The translations under genes were made by a program, and so were the position numbers. From Planctomycetaceae bacterium (GTDB taxonomy: Bacteria > Planctomycetota > UBA1135 > GCA-002686595), in assembly GCA_016125265.1 (NCBI GenBank), contig WGMC01000008.1:62001-126000 (forward strand): a stretch of DNA of 64,000 nucleotides, read 5' to 3'. The notes below the pieces were generated by a model. That model saw nothing but the letters and a program-made list of their open reading frames with translations, was not told where the DNA came from and did not search any database. Position 1 is the stretch's first letter. Every line of letters begins with the position of its first letter. This document shows positions 17,360 to 25,926 of this stretch, piece by piece.

Positions 17360-17718
17360 TCGGCGTCCGGCGCGCCGAAGGTATCGATCGGGCGGATCTC
17401 GACCGTGCCGTTCTCGAGCTGCGGGTGGTCCGAGCACAGTTCCGCCGCGTGTTGCAGGCTGTCGGCGCGGATCAGGTAGTAGCCGCCGACGATCTCCTTG
17501 GTCTCGCCGAACGGGCCGTCCTGGCGGATCACGTCGCCCTTCTTGCGGGACAGCACGGTGCCCGGCAGGTCGAGCTTCTCGCCGCCGACCATGTGGCCCT
17601 TGGCGCCGAGTGCCTTGGACCAGGCGATGTACTTCTCGATGCAGGCCTGCATTTCGGCCGGGCTCATCTTCGCGAAGTCCGCGGGGTCGTCGCGCAGGAT
17701 CAGTAGGTACTTGGGCAT
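17356..17718 (-). CDS. YCII/DGPF-domain protein
   Basis: 120 residues, a single YCII-type (DGPF) ferredoxin-like domain: MPKYLLILRDDP, CIEKYIAWSKAL, DGPFGETKEIVGGYYLI and GTVEIRPID. Such proteins are linked to ECF42 sigma factors and may act as a sensor or regulator; no reaction is established. It is the first gene of the pair, 4-nt overlapped by the sigma gene. The ATG at 17718 begins MPKYL, the usual family start. Confidence 0.9.
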   Translation of the reverse strand: MPKYLLILRDDPADFAKMSPAEMQACIEKYIAWSKALGAKGHMVGGEKLDLPGTVLSRKKGDVIRQDGPFGETKEIVGGYYLIRADSLQHAAELCSDHPQLENGTVEIRPIDTFGAPDAD

Positions 17719-17873
17719 GTCTATCGGTCTCCGGAATCGGGGGGGCACCATCGCCCGCCCCACAAGGACGCGGGACGGCGGGAGGACTCGACAGGCGTTT
17801 GGCGCAAACCCGTCGTGAGCGACCTAAGTTGCCAGGGGGAGCCGACTTCGGCGCGAATGGCCGCGTCGCGCGA

Positions 17874-18557
17874 TCAGTCGCCGACGAGGTCGCGCAGGGT
17901 TTGCTCAAGGGCCGCGACCCGGGTCTCGAGGGCAGCGAGGCGCTCCGCAACGGTGCTCGGGGCCGGGGTGGCGTCGGCGGTGCGTTCCTCCGCCCGTGCG
18001 TCGTGCCGCGCGAGCACCTCTTCCGGCGTGCGCGGGGCTGTCTGGGTATCGGCGCTGAGCGCCACGTCCGTACCCCAGGTGAGGCGCTCGCGCCACCGTT
18101 CGACGCGGCTGCCGGGGGCGGCGGGCAGGCGCCGCGCCAGGCCCTTCTTGTCGAGCTCCGTCAGCACCAGCCCCAGGTCGTACAGGGTCTCCATCGGCGC
18201 CATGCGGCTGGCGCGGCCGCGCAGTTCGCCGGGGGCCTGGGGACCGCGCAGCAGCAGCTCCGCGAGCACCGCCAGCGCCTCGCGCCCGAGGCCCAGGTGG
18301 GCGCCGGCTACGTGGCGCCAACGTTCGACGCGCGAGCCGCTCACGCGTGCGACGAGACCCTTCGAAACGAGCCTCACGGCGGCGTCCTCCACTTCGCGCT
18401 CGCTGTAGTCCACCTCTGGATCGCGGTTGGACTTCTGGTTCGCGCCGACGCGCAGTGCGTTGAGGCTCAAGGGGTAGGCGTCGGGTGTGGTGAGCTCCTT
18501 CTCGATCAGCACACCCAGGAGGCGCGCTTCCTGCTCGTCGATGCGAAGGGATGTCAT
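17874..18557 (-). CDS. YceH/DUF480 winged-helix protein
   Basis: 227 residues. The family starts [18 protein letters not shown] and continues with [25 protein letters not shown], then a second winged helix ([23 protein letters not shown]). A coiled-coil tail ([23 protein letters not shown]) follows a disordered linker. It resembles YceH of E. coli, whose function is not firmly known; DNA binding is expected from the fold. The start overlaps the mutS stop by 4 nt (ATGA), so it is translationally coupled to mutS. Confidence 0.92.
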   Translation of the reverse strand: MTSLRIDEQEARLLGVLIEKELTTPDAYPLSLNALRVGANQKSNRDPEVDYSEREVEDAAVRLVSKGLVARVSGSRVERWRHVAGAHLGLGREALAVLAELLLRGPQAPGELRGRASRMAPMETLYDLGLVLTELDKKGLARRLPAAPGSRVERWRERLTWGTDVALSADTQTAPRTPEEVLARHDARAEERTADATPAPSTVAERLAALETRVAALEQTLRDLVGD

Positions 18558-21481
18558 GTGAGGTTCCTCGTGCGCGACATGGCCGCCAGTTCGCGCAGTT
18601 TCAGGAGCGCGTCGATCGGACTCATGCGGTCCACTTCCAGTGCGGCGAGTTCGTCTGCGACCGGGTCGGGCGCGGTGTCCGCGCCGTAGAGCGCGGCCCC
18701 GTCCGCCACCTTCTGGCCGAGCAGACGCGGCGCCAGGTGTTCCGCTTCCGATTCGAGCTCCACCAGGATGCGGCGCGCGCGGCCCAGGACCTCCGGCGGC
18801 ACGCCGGCCAGGCGCGCCACGTGGATACCGTAGGAGCGGTCGGTGCCGCCTTCGACGATCTTGTGCAGGAACACGATCTCGTCTCCGAGTTCGCGCACGG
18901 CGACCGACAGGTTGTTGGCGCCCTGGTGGCGTTCGGAGAGCGCGACGAGTTGGTGGTAGTGGGTCGCGAACAGCGCGCGCGCACGCACCGTTTCGACGAG
19001 GTGTTCGGCGATCGCCCAGGCCAGGGCGAGGCCGTCGAAGGTGCTCGTGCCGCGGCCGACCTCGTCGAGGACCACGAGGGACCGCGGCGTGGCGTTGTTT
19101 AGGATGTTGGCGATCTCGACCATCTCGACCATGAACGTCGATTCGCCGCGGCTGATGTCATCGCCGGCACCCACACGCGTGAAGATGCGATCGACGGCGC
19201 CGATGTGGGCGGAGGCCGCGGGCACGAAGCTGCCGATCTGCGCCATCAGCACGATCAACGCCGTCTGGCGGATGTAGGTACTCTTGCCGGCCATGTTTGG
19301 ACCCGTCAGGATCGAGAGACGGCGTTCCGTTCCGTCGAGCCGGCTGTCGTTGGGCACGAAAGAATCGCACGAGCTCGAAACCTCGATCACCGGGTGGCGG
19401 CCTTCGAGGATCTCGATCGTGTCGCCCTCGTCGACCTCGGGGCGCACGTAGCGCAGCTCGGCCGCGCGCTGCGCCAGGGCGGCCAGCACGTCGATCTGCG
19501 CCAGCGCACGCGCCGTTTGCAGGACACGTTCGGTGTGTTGGGCCAAGTCGTCGCGCAGGGCGACGAAGAGTTCGTACTCGAGGTCGACGGCGCGCTCTTC
19601 GGCGCGCAGCACCTGGCCCTCGAACTCCTTGAGTTCCGGTGTGACGTAGCGCTCGGCGTTCTTGACGGTCTGCTTGCGGATGTAGGTCGCGGGCACCTGC
19701 GCCACTTGGCCTCGCGGGATCTCGATGAAGTACCCGAAAACGCTGTTGAAGCCGACTTTCAGGTGTTGGATGCCGGTGCGCGAGATTTCGTCGCTCTGGA
19801 AGCGCGCCATCCAGTCCTTGCCGCCCTTCGCGATGTCGCGCAGCTCGTCCAGTTCGGCCGAGAAGCCGCGGCGGATCAGGCCACCTTCCTTCAGTACGAG
19901 GGGCGGCTCATCGACCAAAGTCGATGCGATGCGCGCGGAGAGATCGTCGAGCGGTTCGAGTTCCGCGCGCAGTCGGAACAATTCCGCGGAGTAGACGTCG
20001 CTGAGTTTCGCGATGACCGCGGGCAAGGCGGCGAGCGAACGGCCGAGCGCGACCAAGTCCCTTCCGTTCGCGCGCCCCGTCGAGACCTTGGCGACCAGGC
20101 GCTCCACGTCGCGCACGTCGTCGAGGAGCGCGCGCACGTCCTCGCGCAGGAAGGGTTGTTCGACGAACTCGGCCACACCGAGTTGGCGCGCGCGGATGAG
20201 CGCGACGTCGCGCAGCGGCGACAGCAGCCAATCCGCCAGTAGCCGCCCGCCCATGGGTGTCTGCGTGGCGTCCAGCACGTGCAGCAACGTGCCCTCCCTG
20301 CGGCTCTCGCGTTGGGTGGCAACCAGTTCCAGGCACGCGCGTGTCGCCCGGTCGAGCACGACGTGCCGGGCCGGCTCCACACGCTCGATGCGCGCGATGT
20401 GTTTGCAGGCGCTCTTTTGGGTCTCTTCGAGATACTCGATGAGGGCGCCCGCGGCGGGCACACAATCGGAACCCTCCTCGATGCCGTAACCCTCGAGCGT
20501 GCGCACGGCGAAATGCCGCGCGAGTGCACGCGCCGCGCCGCCGTGTTCGAAGCGCCAGGGGTCGCGCTCGGCGATCCGTGAGCCCATCTGGCGCTCGACC
20601 TGGGCGCCGAGGTCGGGGTGCCGCGCGACGAGGTCCCGCGACACCAAGAGCTCAGCGGGGTTGATACGCGCCAGCTCGTCCGCCACGGCGGACACCGCCA
20701 CCTCGCAGACCTGGAATCGCCCCGTGCTGAGATCCACCCACGCCAATCCGGCGCCCTTCGGGCCGACATGGACCGCGGCCAGGTAGTTGTGGGAGCGCGC
20801 GTCGAGGGCGTCCTCTTCGGTCAGCGTCCCGGCCGTGACCACACGCACGATGCCGCGGTCGACGATGCCCTTCGACGTGCGCGGATCGCCGAGTTGTTCG
20901 CAGATTGCGACGCGGAAGCCCTTGCGGACGAGGCGCAGGAGGTACCCCTCGGCTGCGCGGATCGGCACGCCCGCCATCGGCATCGCGTGTTCGCCCTTGT
21001 CGCGTTTGGTGAGCGTGATGCCGAGCTCGCGCGACGCGGTGACCGCGTCGTCGCCGAACAGCTCGTAGAAGTCGCCCATGCGGAAGAACAGGAGGGCATC
21101 GGGTTGCTCCGACTTGGCGCGCCAGAACTGGTCCATCATGGACGTCTTGGCGCGGGGGCCGTCGGGGGCGCCGGCGCCGCGGGGAGCGGCGGAAGCGGGC
21201 TGTGCCGCGGCGGTTTTTTTTCGCGCGCTGGACCCACCACCCCCGCCCAGCCGCCCCTGGACCGCCCCCGGGGGCGCGGGGTTGCGGGGGTGCGCGGAAT
21301 CGGGGCCGATTTCCGGCCCGGAGTCGTCGCTGGACTCGTCGCTCGCGGACCCGGGCTCCGCGTCCGGCTCGGGCGACTGCTCGGCGTCCTCGTCCGGCCA
21401 GAGCTGGCCGCTGGCCAAGGGGCGGCCGGCGCCCGGGTGCGGGGTGGGGTCGGAGCCACCGGGACGGGGACGGCGGGGCAT
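18554..21481 (-). CDS. mutS: DNA mismatch repair protein MutS
   Basis: 975 residues, longer than the usual 850-880. The mismatch-binding domain starts at MMDQFWRAK and [19 protein letters not shown], with the F-x-E motif in the conserved form (FYEL near residue 130). The ATPase has Walker [10 protein letters not shown] at about 725-733 and Walker [16 protein letters not shown]. It recognises base mismatches and small loops. Residues 1-114 are a Gly/Pro/Ser-rich, probably disordered extension with no counterpart in typical MutS; the alternative start MMDQFW at 21139 would give a normal-length protein. An A8 run lies in the extension (positions 21214-21221). The downstream YceH gene overlaps by 4 nt. 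Confidence 0.95.
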   Translation of the reverse strand: MPRRPRPGGSDPTPHPGAGRPLASGQLWPDEDAEQSPEPDAEPGSASDESSDDSGPEIGPDSAHPRNPAPPGAVQGRLGGGGGSSARKKTAAAQPASAAPRGAGAPDGPRAKTSMMDQFWRAKSEQPDALLFFRMGDFYELFGDDAVTASRELGITLTKRDKGEHAMPMAGVPIRAAEGYLLRLVRKGFRVAICEQLGDPRTSKGIVDRGIVRVVTAGTLTEEDALDARSHNYLAAVHVGPKGAGLAWVDLSTGRFQVCEVAVSAVADELARINPAELLVSRDLVARHPDLGAQVERQMGSRIAERDPWRFEHGGAARALARHFAVRTLEGYGIEEGSDCVPAAGALIEYLEETQKSACKHIARIERVEPARHVVLDRATRACLELVATQRESRREGTLLHVLDATQTPMGGRLLADWLLSPLRDVALIRARQLGVAEFVEQPFLREDVRALLDDVRDVERLVAKVSTGRANGRDLVALGRSLAALPAVIAKLSDVYSAELFRLRAELEPLDDLSARIASTLVDEPPLVLKEGGLIRRGFSAELDELRDIAKGGKDWMARFQSDEISRTGIQHLKVGFNSVFGYFIEIPRGQVAQVPATYIRKQTVKNAERYVTPELKEFEGQVLRAEERAVDLEYELFVALRDDLAQHTERVLQTARALAQIDVLAALAQRAAELRYVRPEVDEGDTIEILEGRHPVIEVSSSCDSFVPNDSRLDGTERRLSILTGPNMAGKSTYIRQTALIVLMAQIGSFVPAASAHIGAVDRIFTRVGAGDDISRGESTFMVEMVEIANILNNATPRSLVVLDEVGRGTSTFDGLALAWAIAEHLVETVRARALFATHYHQLVALSERHQGANNLSVAVRELGDEIVFLHKIVEGGTDRSYGIHVARLAGVPPEVLGRARRILVELESEAEHLAPRLLGQKVADGAALYGADTAPDPVADELAALEVDRMSPIDALLKLRELAAMSRTRNLT
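21214..21221 (-). repeat. Eight-base A tract in mutS 5' region
   Basis: On the coding strand eight consecutive A bases span codons for R-K-K-T (CGA AAA AAA ACC) in the N-terminal extension. No run this long of A or T was noticed elsewhere in this GC-rich window. Slippage by one base would shift the frame upstream of the mismatch-binding domain. Confidence 0.9.
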
Positions 21482-21656
21482 GGGCAGAGGAGTCTAACGC
21501 CGCCCCCGAGACACCCAGGCCGTTGCTTCGGGGGCGGGCGTGGCCCGATCCTTGCAGGAGCCAGAAGGCAGGAGCCCGACGCAGCCGTTCCCGCGCGCGG
21601 CGGTTGTGGCGGGGCCCTCCGCGCCCCAGGATTTCCGCGCGACCCCAAACCCCCAC

Positions 21657-23045
21657 GTGCTCACCCTGCCCACGCTCCCACGCCCGGCGGCGCTGCTCGG
21701 AGCCCTCGCCCTCCTCGGGCTGGGCTCCTGTGCGTCCTACCCAGAGCGCACCGCCGAAGCCTTCCAAGCCTTCCAGGGAGGACAGTTGGATCGCGCCGTG
21801 GAGCTCTACGCCGACGTCGACCACACGGGCGGAGAGTTTCTTGCGGGCGCGGAAGCGGGCACCGTGGCGCTGGCCGCCGGGGACTGGGAGCGGGCGATCC
21901 AGGAGTTCGACCGAGCCGCCGCGCGTGTGCGCGAGCACGAGGACCGCGCACTCGTCTCCGCGGAGGCAGCGGCCGAGCAGTTGGGCGGACTCTTGCTCAA
22001 CGAGTCCCAACTGCCCTACGTCGGCGAGGGGTACGAGCGGGTGCTGCTGCACGCCTCCTTGGCCCTCGCGTACCTGGCCCAGGGCGATGTCGAGGGCCTC
22101 TGGGTCGAAACGCGGCGCTCGAACCGCCTGCTCGAAACGGAAGAGGAGCTCTACTCGAAGCAGTACGCCGCGGGGGGCCTGGGGCACTTCCTGTCGGCGC
22201 TCGCGTACGAACTCTTCAACGAACCGGACAACGCCCTGATCGACTACCAGCGCATGCTCGAGAAGGGTGTCGGCGTGGAGCTCGCGGGACGGGCCGCCCT
22301 GCGCAACGCCGCCCGCCTCGGCCGTCTCGAGGACTTTCCGGAATGGCTGGAGCGTTTCGGCGCACCGGCGGAGTTGCCCGAGGGCGCGGCCAGCGTCGTG
22401 CTCGTCGCCGGACTCGGTCGCGCGCCAGTGAAACGCGAAATCTCCATCACGGTGCCGACCCCCTGGGGCATCGCCCGGTTCGCGGTGCCGGAGTTCGTGA
22501 CCACGGATGGCGACGACGCCGGTCTCGACCTCGAACTGGCGGACGCAGGCCTCAGTGTCGCCTCCACCGAGATCGAGAACGTGCGCGCGGTCATGGTCGA
22601 GAACCTCAGCGATCGCATTGCCCTCCTGTCGGTCCGCAGCGCGGCGCGAGCCGCGGCCAAACTCACTGCGCGCGAACAGCTCCGCAAGGAAATCGGCGTC
22701 GGCGGCGCGATCCTGGGCGACATCTTCACGCTCGCGACCGAGCGCGCGGACCTGCGCAGTTGGACCACCTTGCCCGCCGCGTTCCACGGCGCGCGCGCGT
22801 TCGTTCCCCCCGGTGTGCACCGACTGTCGATCCGCCGCGGGGGCGCGAACGTGGACCTCGGCGCGTTCGAGCTGGAACCCGGCGAAACGCTCATCCTGCT
22901 CGCGCGCGGCATCGGCTCGCGCCTTCACGTCCACCCCATCGGCGGCCGGCCCGTGCCCCCCGTCGAAGGGTTGCCGAACCTATCGCCCTCCGGCGAGAAC
23001 CGCTCCGGCGCCGATGCGGGCGCCCCGACCCAGAACCCCGGTTGA
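21657..23045 (+). CDS. COG3014-family lipoprotein
   Basis: 462 residues from the proposed GTG start, which gives signal peptide and lipobox GLGSC (Cys25); an ATG-less frame reaches back to 21540. The protein resembles COG3014 proteins: helical TPR-like repeats (AFQGGQLDRAVELYADVD, AAGDWERAIQEFDRAAARV), a mid-part with YELFNEPDNALIDYQRMLEKG, and a C-terminal part with LSVRSAARAAAKLTAREQLRKE. It precedes YcfL and LpoB-like genes, the order also seen in proteobacteria. It is probably an envelope lipoprotein connected with peptidoglycan synthase control, by association only. Confidence 0.8.
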   Translation: MLTLPTLPRPAALLGALALLGLGSCASYPERTAEAFQAFQGGQLDRAVELYADVDHTGGEFLAGAEAGTVALAAGDWERAIQEFDRAAARVREHEDRALVSAEAAAEQLGGLLLNESQLPYVGEGYERVLLHASLALAYLAQGDVEGLWVETRRSNRLLETEEELYSKQYAAGGLGHFLSALAYELFNEPDNALIDYQRMLEKGVGVELAGRAALRNAARLGRLEDFPEWLERFGAPAELPEGAASVVLVAGLGRAPVKREISITVPTPWGIARFAVPEFVTTDGDDAGLDLELADAGLSVASTEIENVRAVMVENLSDRIALLSVRSAARAAAKLTAREQLRKEIGVGGAILGDIFTLATERADLRSWTTLPAAFHGARAFVPPGVHRLSIRRGGANVDLGAFELEPGETLILLARGIGSRLHVHPIGGRPVPPVEGLPNLSPSGENRSGADAGAPTQNPG

Positions 23046-23052
23046 TTTGCAC

Positions 23053-23487
23053 ATGAAACGCTCTTCGCTACCCGCCGCCACCCGCGGCGTTGCCACCCTG
23101 GCCCTCGTCGGCGCACTCATCTCCGCCGGTTGCCGCACCAGTTCACCCCAGAACACCTACGTGGTGCGCGAGCACCACCACGCGGTCGAATCCGTCGTCG
23201 TGGACCGGCGGCTGGGCTCCGACCTCAAGGTCCTGACGCCGCTGTCCGAACGCCGCCAGGGCCGTTTGGAAGTCCAACTCCAGCTCTCCAACGTCATCGC
23301 CCGCGAGCTGCGCATCGAGTGGCAGATCGAGTGGTACGACGCCAGCGGGCTGCAGGTGGGGGAGCCCACCAACTGGGCCCCGGAACGCCTCGGCGGCGGG
23401 CAAATCCTCACCGTGCGGCGCACGGCGCCGACCGAAGCCGCCACCTCCCTGCGCTTCAACGTGCGCAAGTCCGACGCCATCCAGTGA
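23053..23487 (+). CDS. YcfL/DUF1425-type lipoprotein
   Basis: 144 residues with a lipobox ISAGC (Cys27). The mature domain (RLEVQLQLSNVIARELRIEWQIEWYDASGLQV, then WAPERLGGGQILTVRRTAP) is the DUF1425/YcfL fold. In E. coli ycfL lies next to lpoB, and here the LpoB-like gene starts 20 nt downstream, which supports the assignment. It is outer-membrane or periplasmic by its lipobox. No enzymatic residues are apparent. Confidence 0.85.
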   Translation: MKRSSLPAATRGVATLALVGALISAGCRTSSPQNTYVVREHHHAVESVVVDRRLGSDLKVLTPLSERRQGRLEVQLQLSNVIARELRIEWQIEWYDASGLQVGEPTNWAPERLGGGQILTVRRTAPTEAATSLRFNVRKSDAIQ

Positions 23488-23507
23488 GCGAACCCCAACT
23501 ACGACCC

Positions 23508-24140
23508 ATGAAGACAATCTGCCTGACCCTCTCCTTCGCGGCGGCCCTGTGCCTCGCGCCCGCTTGCAGTTCGGTGAAGTACGACGATCCGGACCGCGCC
23601 GAAACCCTGACCATCGACTTCGGCTCCACCGACCTGCAGACGTTGGCCAACGCGATGACCAACTCGTTCTTGCAGAGCCCCGCGCTCCAGTTCCTCGATC
23701 AGTCGGGCAAGGGCGACGACAAACGCATCATCATGTACGTGGGCAAGGTGGAAAACCGCACGTCCGAGCACATCGACACCCAGGGCATCACCGATTCGAT
23801 CCGCGTGAAGCTGCTGCAGAGCGGCCGGTTCCGCTTCACTGCCGACGACGCCGGTCAGGACCAGATCGGCGACCAGGTGCGTTTCCAACAGGGCTCGGGC
23901 CGCGTGGATCCCGCCCAGGCCCGCGCGTTCGGCAAGCAGATCGGCGCCGACGTGATCATGTACGGCACCCTGCGCTCGATCGAGAAGGGCCGCGGCCGTT
24001 CGATCGAAACCGGCGGCACCAAGAAGGAGGACGTCTACTACCAGTTCGTCCTCAACGCCGTGAACATCGACACGGGCGAAATCATGTGGGCGGACGAAAA
24101 AGACATCCGCAAGGTCGAGCGCCGCGGGCTGTTCGGCTGA
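23508..24140 (+). CDS. LpoB-like penicillin-binding-protein activator
   Basis: 210 residues; lipobox APAC (Cys20). The domain reads TLANAMTNSFLQS, RIIMYVGKVENRTSEHIDTQGITDSIRVKLLQSGRF, KQIGADVIMYGTLRS and YYQFVLNAVNIDTGEIMWADEKDIRK. The last two stretches are characteristic of LpoB and its CsgG-related fold. LpoB activates the bifunctional PBP1B from the outer membrane in E. coli; whether a matching PBP exists here is outside the window. The gene is last in the COG3014-YcfL-LpoB operon, followed by a hairpin at 24172. Confidence 0.86.
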   Translation: MKTICLTLSFAAALCLAPACSSVKYDDPDRAETLTIDFGSTDLQTLANAMTNSFLQSPALQFLDQSGKGDDKRIIMYVGKVENRTSEHIDTQGITDSIRVKLLQSGRFRFTADDAGQDQIGDQVRFQQGSGRVDPAQARAFGKQIGADVIMYGTLRSIEKGRGRSIETGGTKKEDVYYQFVLNAVNIDTGEIMWADEKDIRKVERRGLFG

Positions 24141-24171
24141 TCCGGGGGGCCTCGGCCCGTCGGGTGTGAGC

Positions 24172-24208
24172 AGCGGGATTCCGCCCCTTTTCGGAGCGGG
24201 ATCCCGCT
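24172..24208 (+). terminator. Possible terminator after the LpoB operon
   Basis: AGCGGGAT pairs with ATCCCGCT, and inside it TCCG pairs with CGGA around a CCCCTTTT loop. It starts 31 nt after the stop codon and has no strong T-tract behind it. Confidence 0.4.
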
Positions 24209-24307
24209 GCCGCGCTTGACGGGACCCCGTCGGCCCGGGAGGCTCTTCGCCCTGGACTCCAGATCGGCGTGGCCGTCGCCCGATGGTCTGGGTCCGCCCC
24301 GCTTCCC

Positions 24308-25300
24308 ATGGCCCCCTCCACTCACCTCGTCACCGGGGGAGCCGGTTTCATCGGTTCCCACCTGGTCGCGGCCCTCGCTGCCCGGGGCGAGCGTGTGCGT
24401 GTGCTCGACGATTTGTCGAGCGGGCGCCTCGAGAACCTGGCCGGCCTGGAAACAGGCCCGGTGGGGTCCGGGGCCCAGGTCGAGGTGCTCGAGGGCTCCC
24501 TGGGCGACCGGACCGCCGTCGAGCGGGCCGTCGAGGGCTGCTCCGCCGTGCTGCACCAGGCCGCGCAGGTGTCGGTGCCCCAGAGTGTGGCGCGGCCGGT
24601 CGAAAGCCTCGACGTGAACGTGCTGGGCACCGCGCGGCTGCTCGAATCCGCGCGCCGCGCCGGCGTGCGCCGGCTGGTCTTCGCCGCGTCGTCCGCGGCC
24701 TACGGCGCCAGCGAGACGTTGCCCAAGCGCGAAACGGATCCGGCCCAACCCCTCTCGCCCTACGCGGTCGGCAAGTTGGCGGGCGAGCAGTTGCTCGAGG
24801 TCTACGGGCGCATGCACGGCATCGCCACGGTGTCCCTGCGCTACTTCAACGTCTTCGGGCCGCGTCAGCGCGACGACAGCCCCTACACGGGCGTGATCGC
24901 GCTCTTCGCGCGCGCGCTTCTGTCGGGCAAACCGGTGACGATCCACGGTGACGGCGAACAGACACGCGACTTCACGTTCGTCGAGAACGCGGTGCAGGCG
25001 AACCTCCTGGCCCTCGAATCCGAGGTGCCGCCCGGTTCGGTGTTCAACGTCGGCGCGGGCGAACGCATCAGCATCAACCAGCTCTACGGCGAGTTGGCGC
25101 AGTTGGCGGGGGTGAGCGCCCCGGCGCTCCACGGACCCGACCGGCCCGGCGATGTGCGGCACAGCCTCGCGTCCCTCGAGAAGATCGAGGCGTTGCTCGG
25201 TTACCGGCCGCTGGTCGATTGGCGCACGGGCCTGGCGGCCACGTTCGCGTGGTACCGCTCGTTGGCGGCGGTACCAAAGGAACGTCTCAGCGCGGGCTGA
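24308..25300 (+). CDS. NAD-dependent epimerase/dehydratase (extended SDR)
   Basis: 330 residues. The Rossmann motif GGAGFIG at 10-16, the S128/S129 region (FAASSAAYG), and Y152-x3-K156 (PYAVGK) form the extended-SDR active site. YFNVFGPRQ and TRDFTFVENAV are typical for UDP-glucose 4-epimerase and related sugar-nucleotide epimerases. Likely function is interconversion of a UDP-hexose for envelope polysaccharide; the exact sugar is not given by sequence. The ATG at 24308 is right at the start of the Rossmann strand. Its 3' end overlaps the small convergent gene by 14 nt. Confidence 0.9.
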   Translation: MAPSTHLVTGGAGFIGSHLVAALAARGERVRVLDDLSSGRLENLAGLETGPVGSGAQVEVLEGSLGDRTAVERAVEGCSAVLHQAAQVSVPQSVARPVESLDVNVLGTARLLESARRAGVRRLVFAASSAAYGASETLPKRETDPAQPLSPYAVGKLAGEQLLEVYGRMHGIATVSLRYFNVFGPRQRDDSPYTGVIALFARALLSGKPVTIHGDGEQTRDFTFVENAVQANLLALESEVPPGSVFNVGAGERISINQLYGELAQLAGVSAPALHGPDRPGDVRHSLASLEKIEALLGYRPLVDWRTGLAATFAWYRSLAAVPKERLSAG

Positions 25301-25472
25301 AACTGCGCGGGGTCGGCAGGGGCCCCGACGCGGCGTCCACGTTCAGGTGGTGGGCGCAGAAGGGTTCCGGGCAGGTGAAGGCGACCACCGTGCGGCGGCC
25401 GTCCTGCAGGCGGTGCACCGGGACCAGGGCGCACCCGCAATGGGGGCACTCGGGTCGTTGCTTGGGATTCAT
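25287..25472 (-). CDS. Small zinc-ribbon protein
   Basis: 61 residues. CPHCGC at 9-14 and TCPEPFC at 33-39 form two Cys knuckles, so a zinc ribbon is likely; the rest (VPVHRLQDGRRTVVAF) is consistent with the strands between them. An earlier ATG at 25538 would add 22 low-complexity residues; I prefer 25472 because it starts just before the ribbon. It could be a regulator or nucleic-acid-binding factor; nothing else is visible. A gene this short in GC-rich DNA needs caution, but the Cys pattern argues for it. Confidence 0.55.
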   Translation of the reverse strand: MNPKQRPECPHCGCALVPVHRLQDGRRTVVAFTCPEPFCAHHLNVDAASGPLPTPRSFSPR

Positions 25473-25926
25473 GGCAAAGAGGGGCGCTCCGTGGGAGCGC
25501 GGACGGCCCGTGGGGCCGTCGCTGGCAGGGGGAGTCATGCGGGTTTTCTCGAAGTCTTTAGGCTCTGCATCGGCGCTTTCTTCTCCCCCGCAGCAGTCCG
25601 CTTGCGCCGAAGGGGCACCCGGGCCCGCGTGTGGGCCGAGCGCGCGGGGTGGGCCCTACCCTCTTGACGCAGGGTTAGCCCCTCCTGCGCCCGCCCGAGC
25701 CCCGCTCGCCCTTCCGCTTGCCGCCCGGGTGCCCGGCGAGTAGCCTCTTCGCCCTTGCTACCGGGTTCCGAACCCGGTGGCCCAGGCCGGGCGGCTCCGA
25801 CGCGCCGCCCGCCCGTCCGACCCTGTCCGCCCGGCGCCCCCCTCGGTGCCGGGAATGGGACCTCGGGGGCCGGATGACCCACCCCATCCGCGTTGGTCGA
25901 GTGCTGCGCAGCCTCTGGTGACCTGA
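25473..25926. other. Intergenic stretch upstream of pckA
   Basis: About 450 nt with no gene I can support. It holds a TTGACG at 25664-25669 without a fitting -10 element and GC-rich inverted repeats. The 5' region of pckA probably includes its promoter here, but I cannot locate it. The two frames crossing the stretch look like noise. Confidence 0.5.

Noticed and set aside
16109..17950. Single 613-residue fusion of sigma factor with upstream sequence
   Set aside because: The upstream part is out of frame with the real YCII gene; sigma translation begins at the TTG overlapping the YCII stop.
20618..23056. Long open frame (over 800 codons) crossing mutS and the COG3014 gene on the plus strand
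   Set aside because: Composed of Arg/Gly/Pro-rich sequence without motifs; it is an antisense and out-of-frame by-product of high GC content.
25664..25669. TTGACG as a sigma-70 -35 element upstream of pckA
   Set aside because: No acceptable -10 at 16-18 nt spacing, and it is 258 nt before the start codon. The same holds for TTGACG near 24216.
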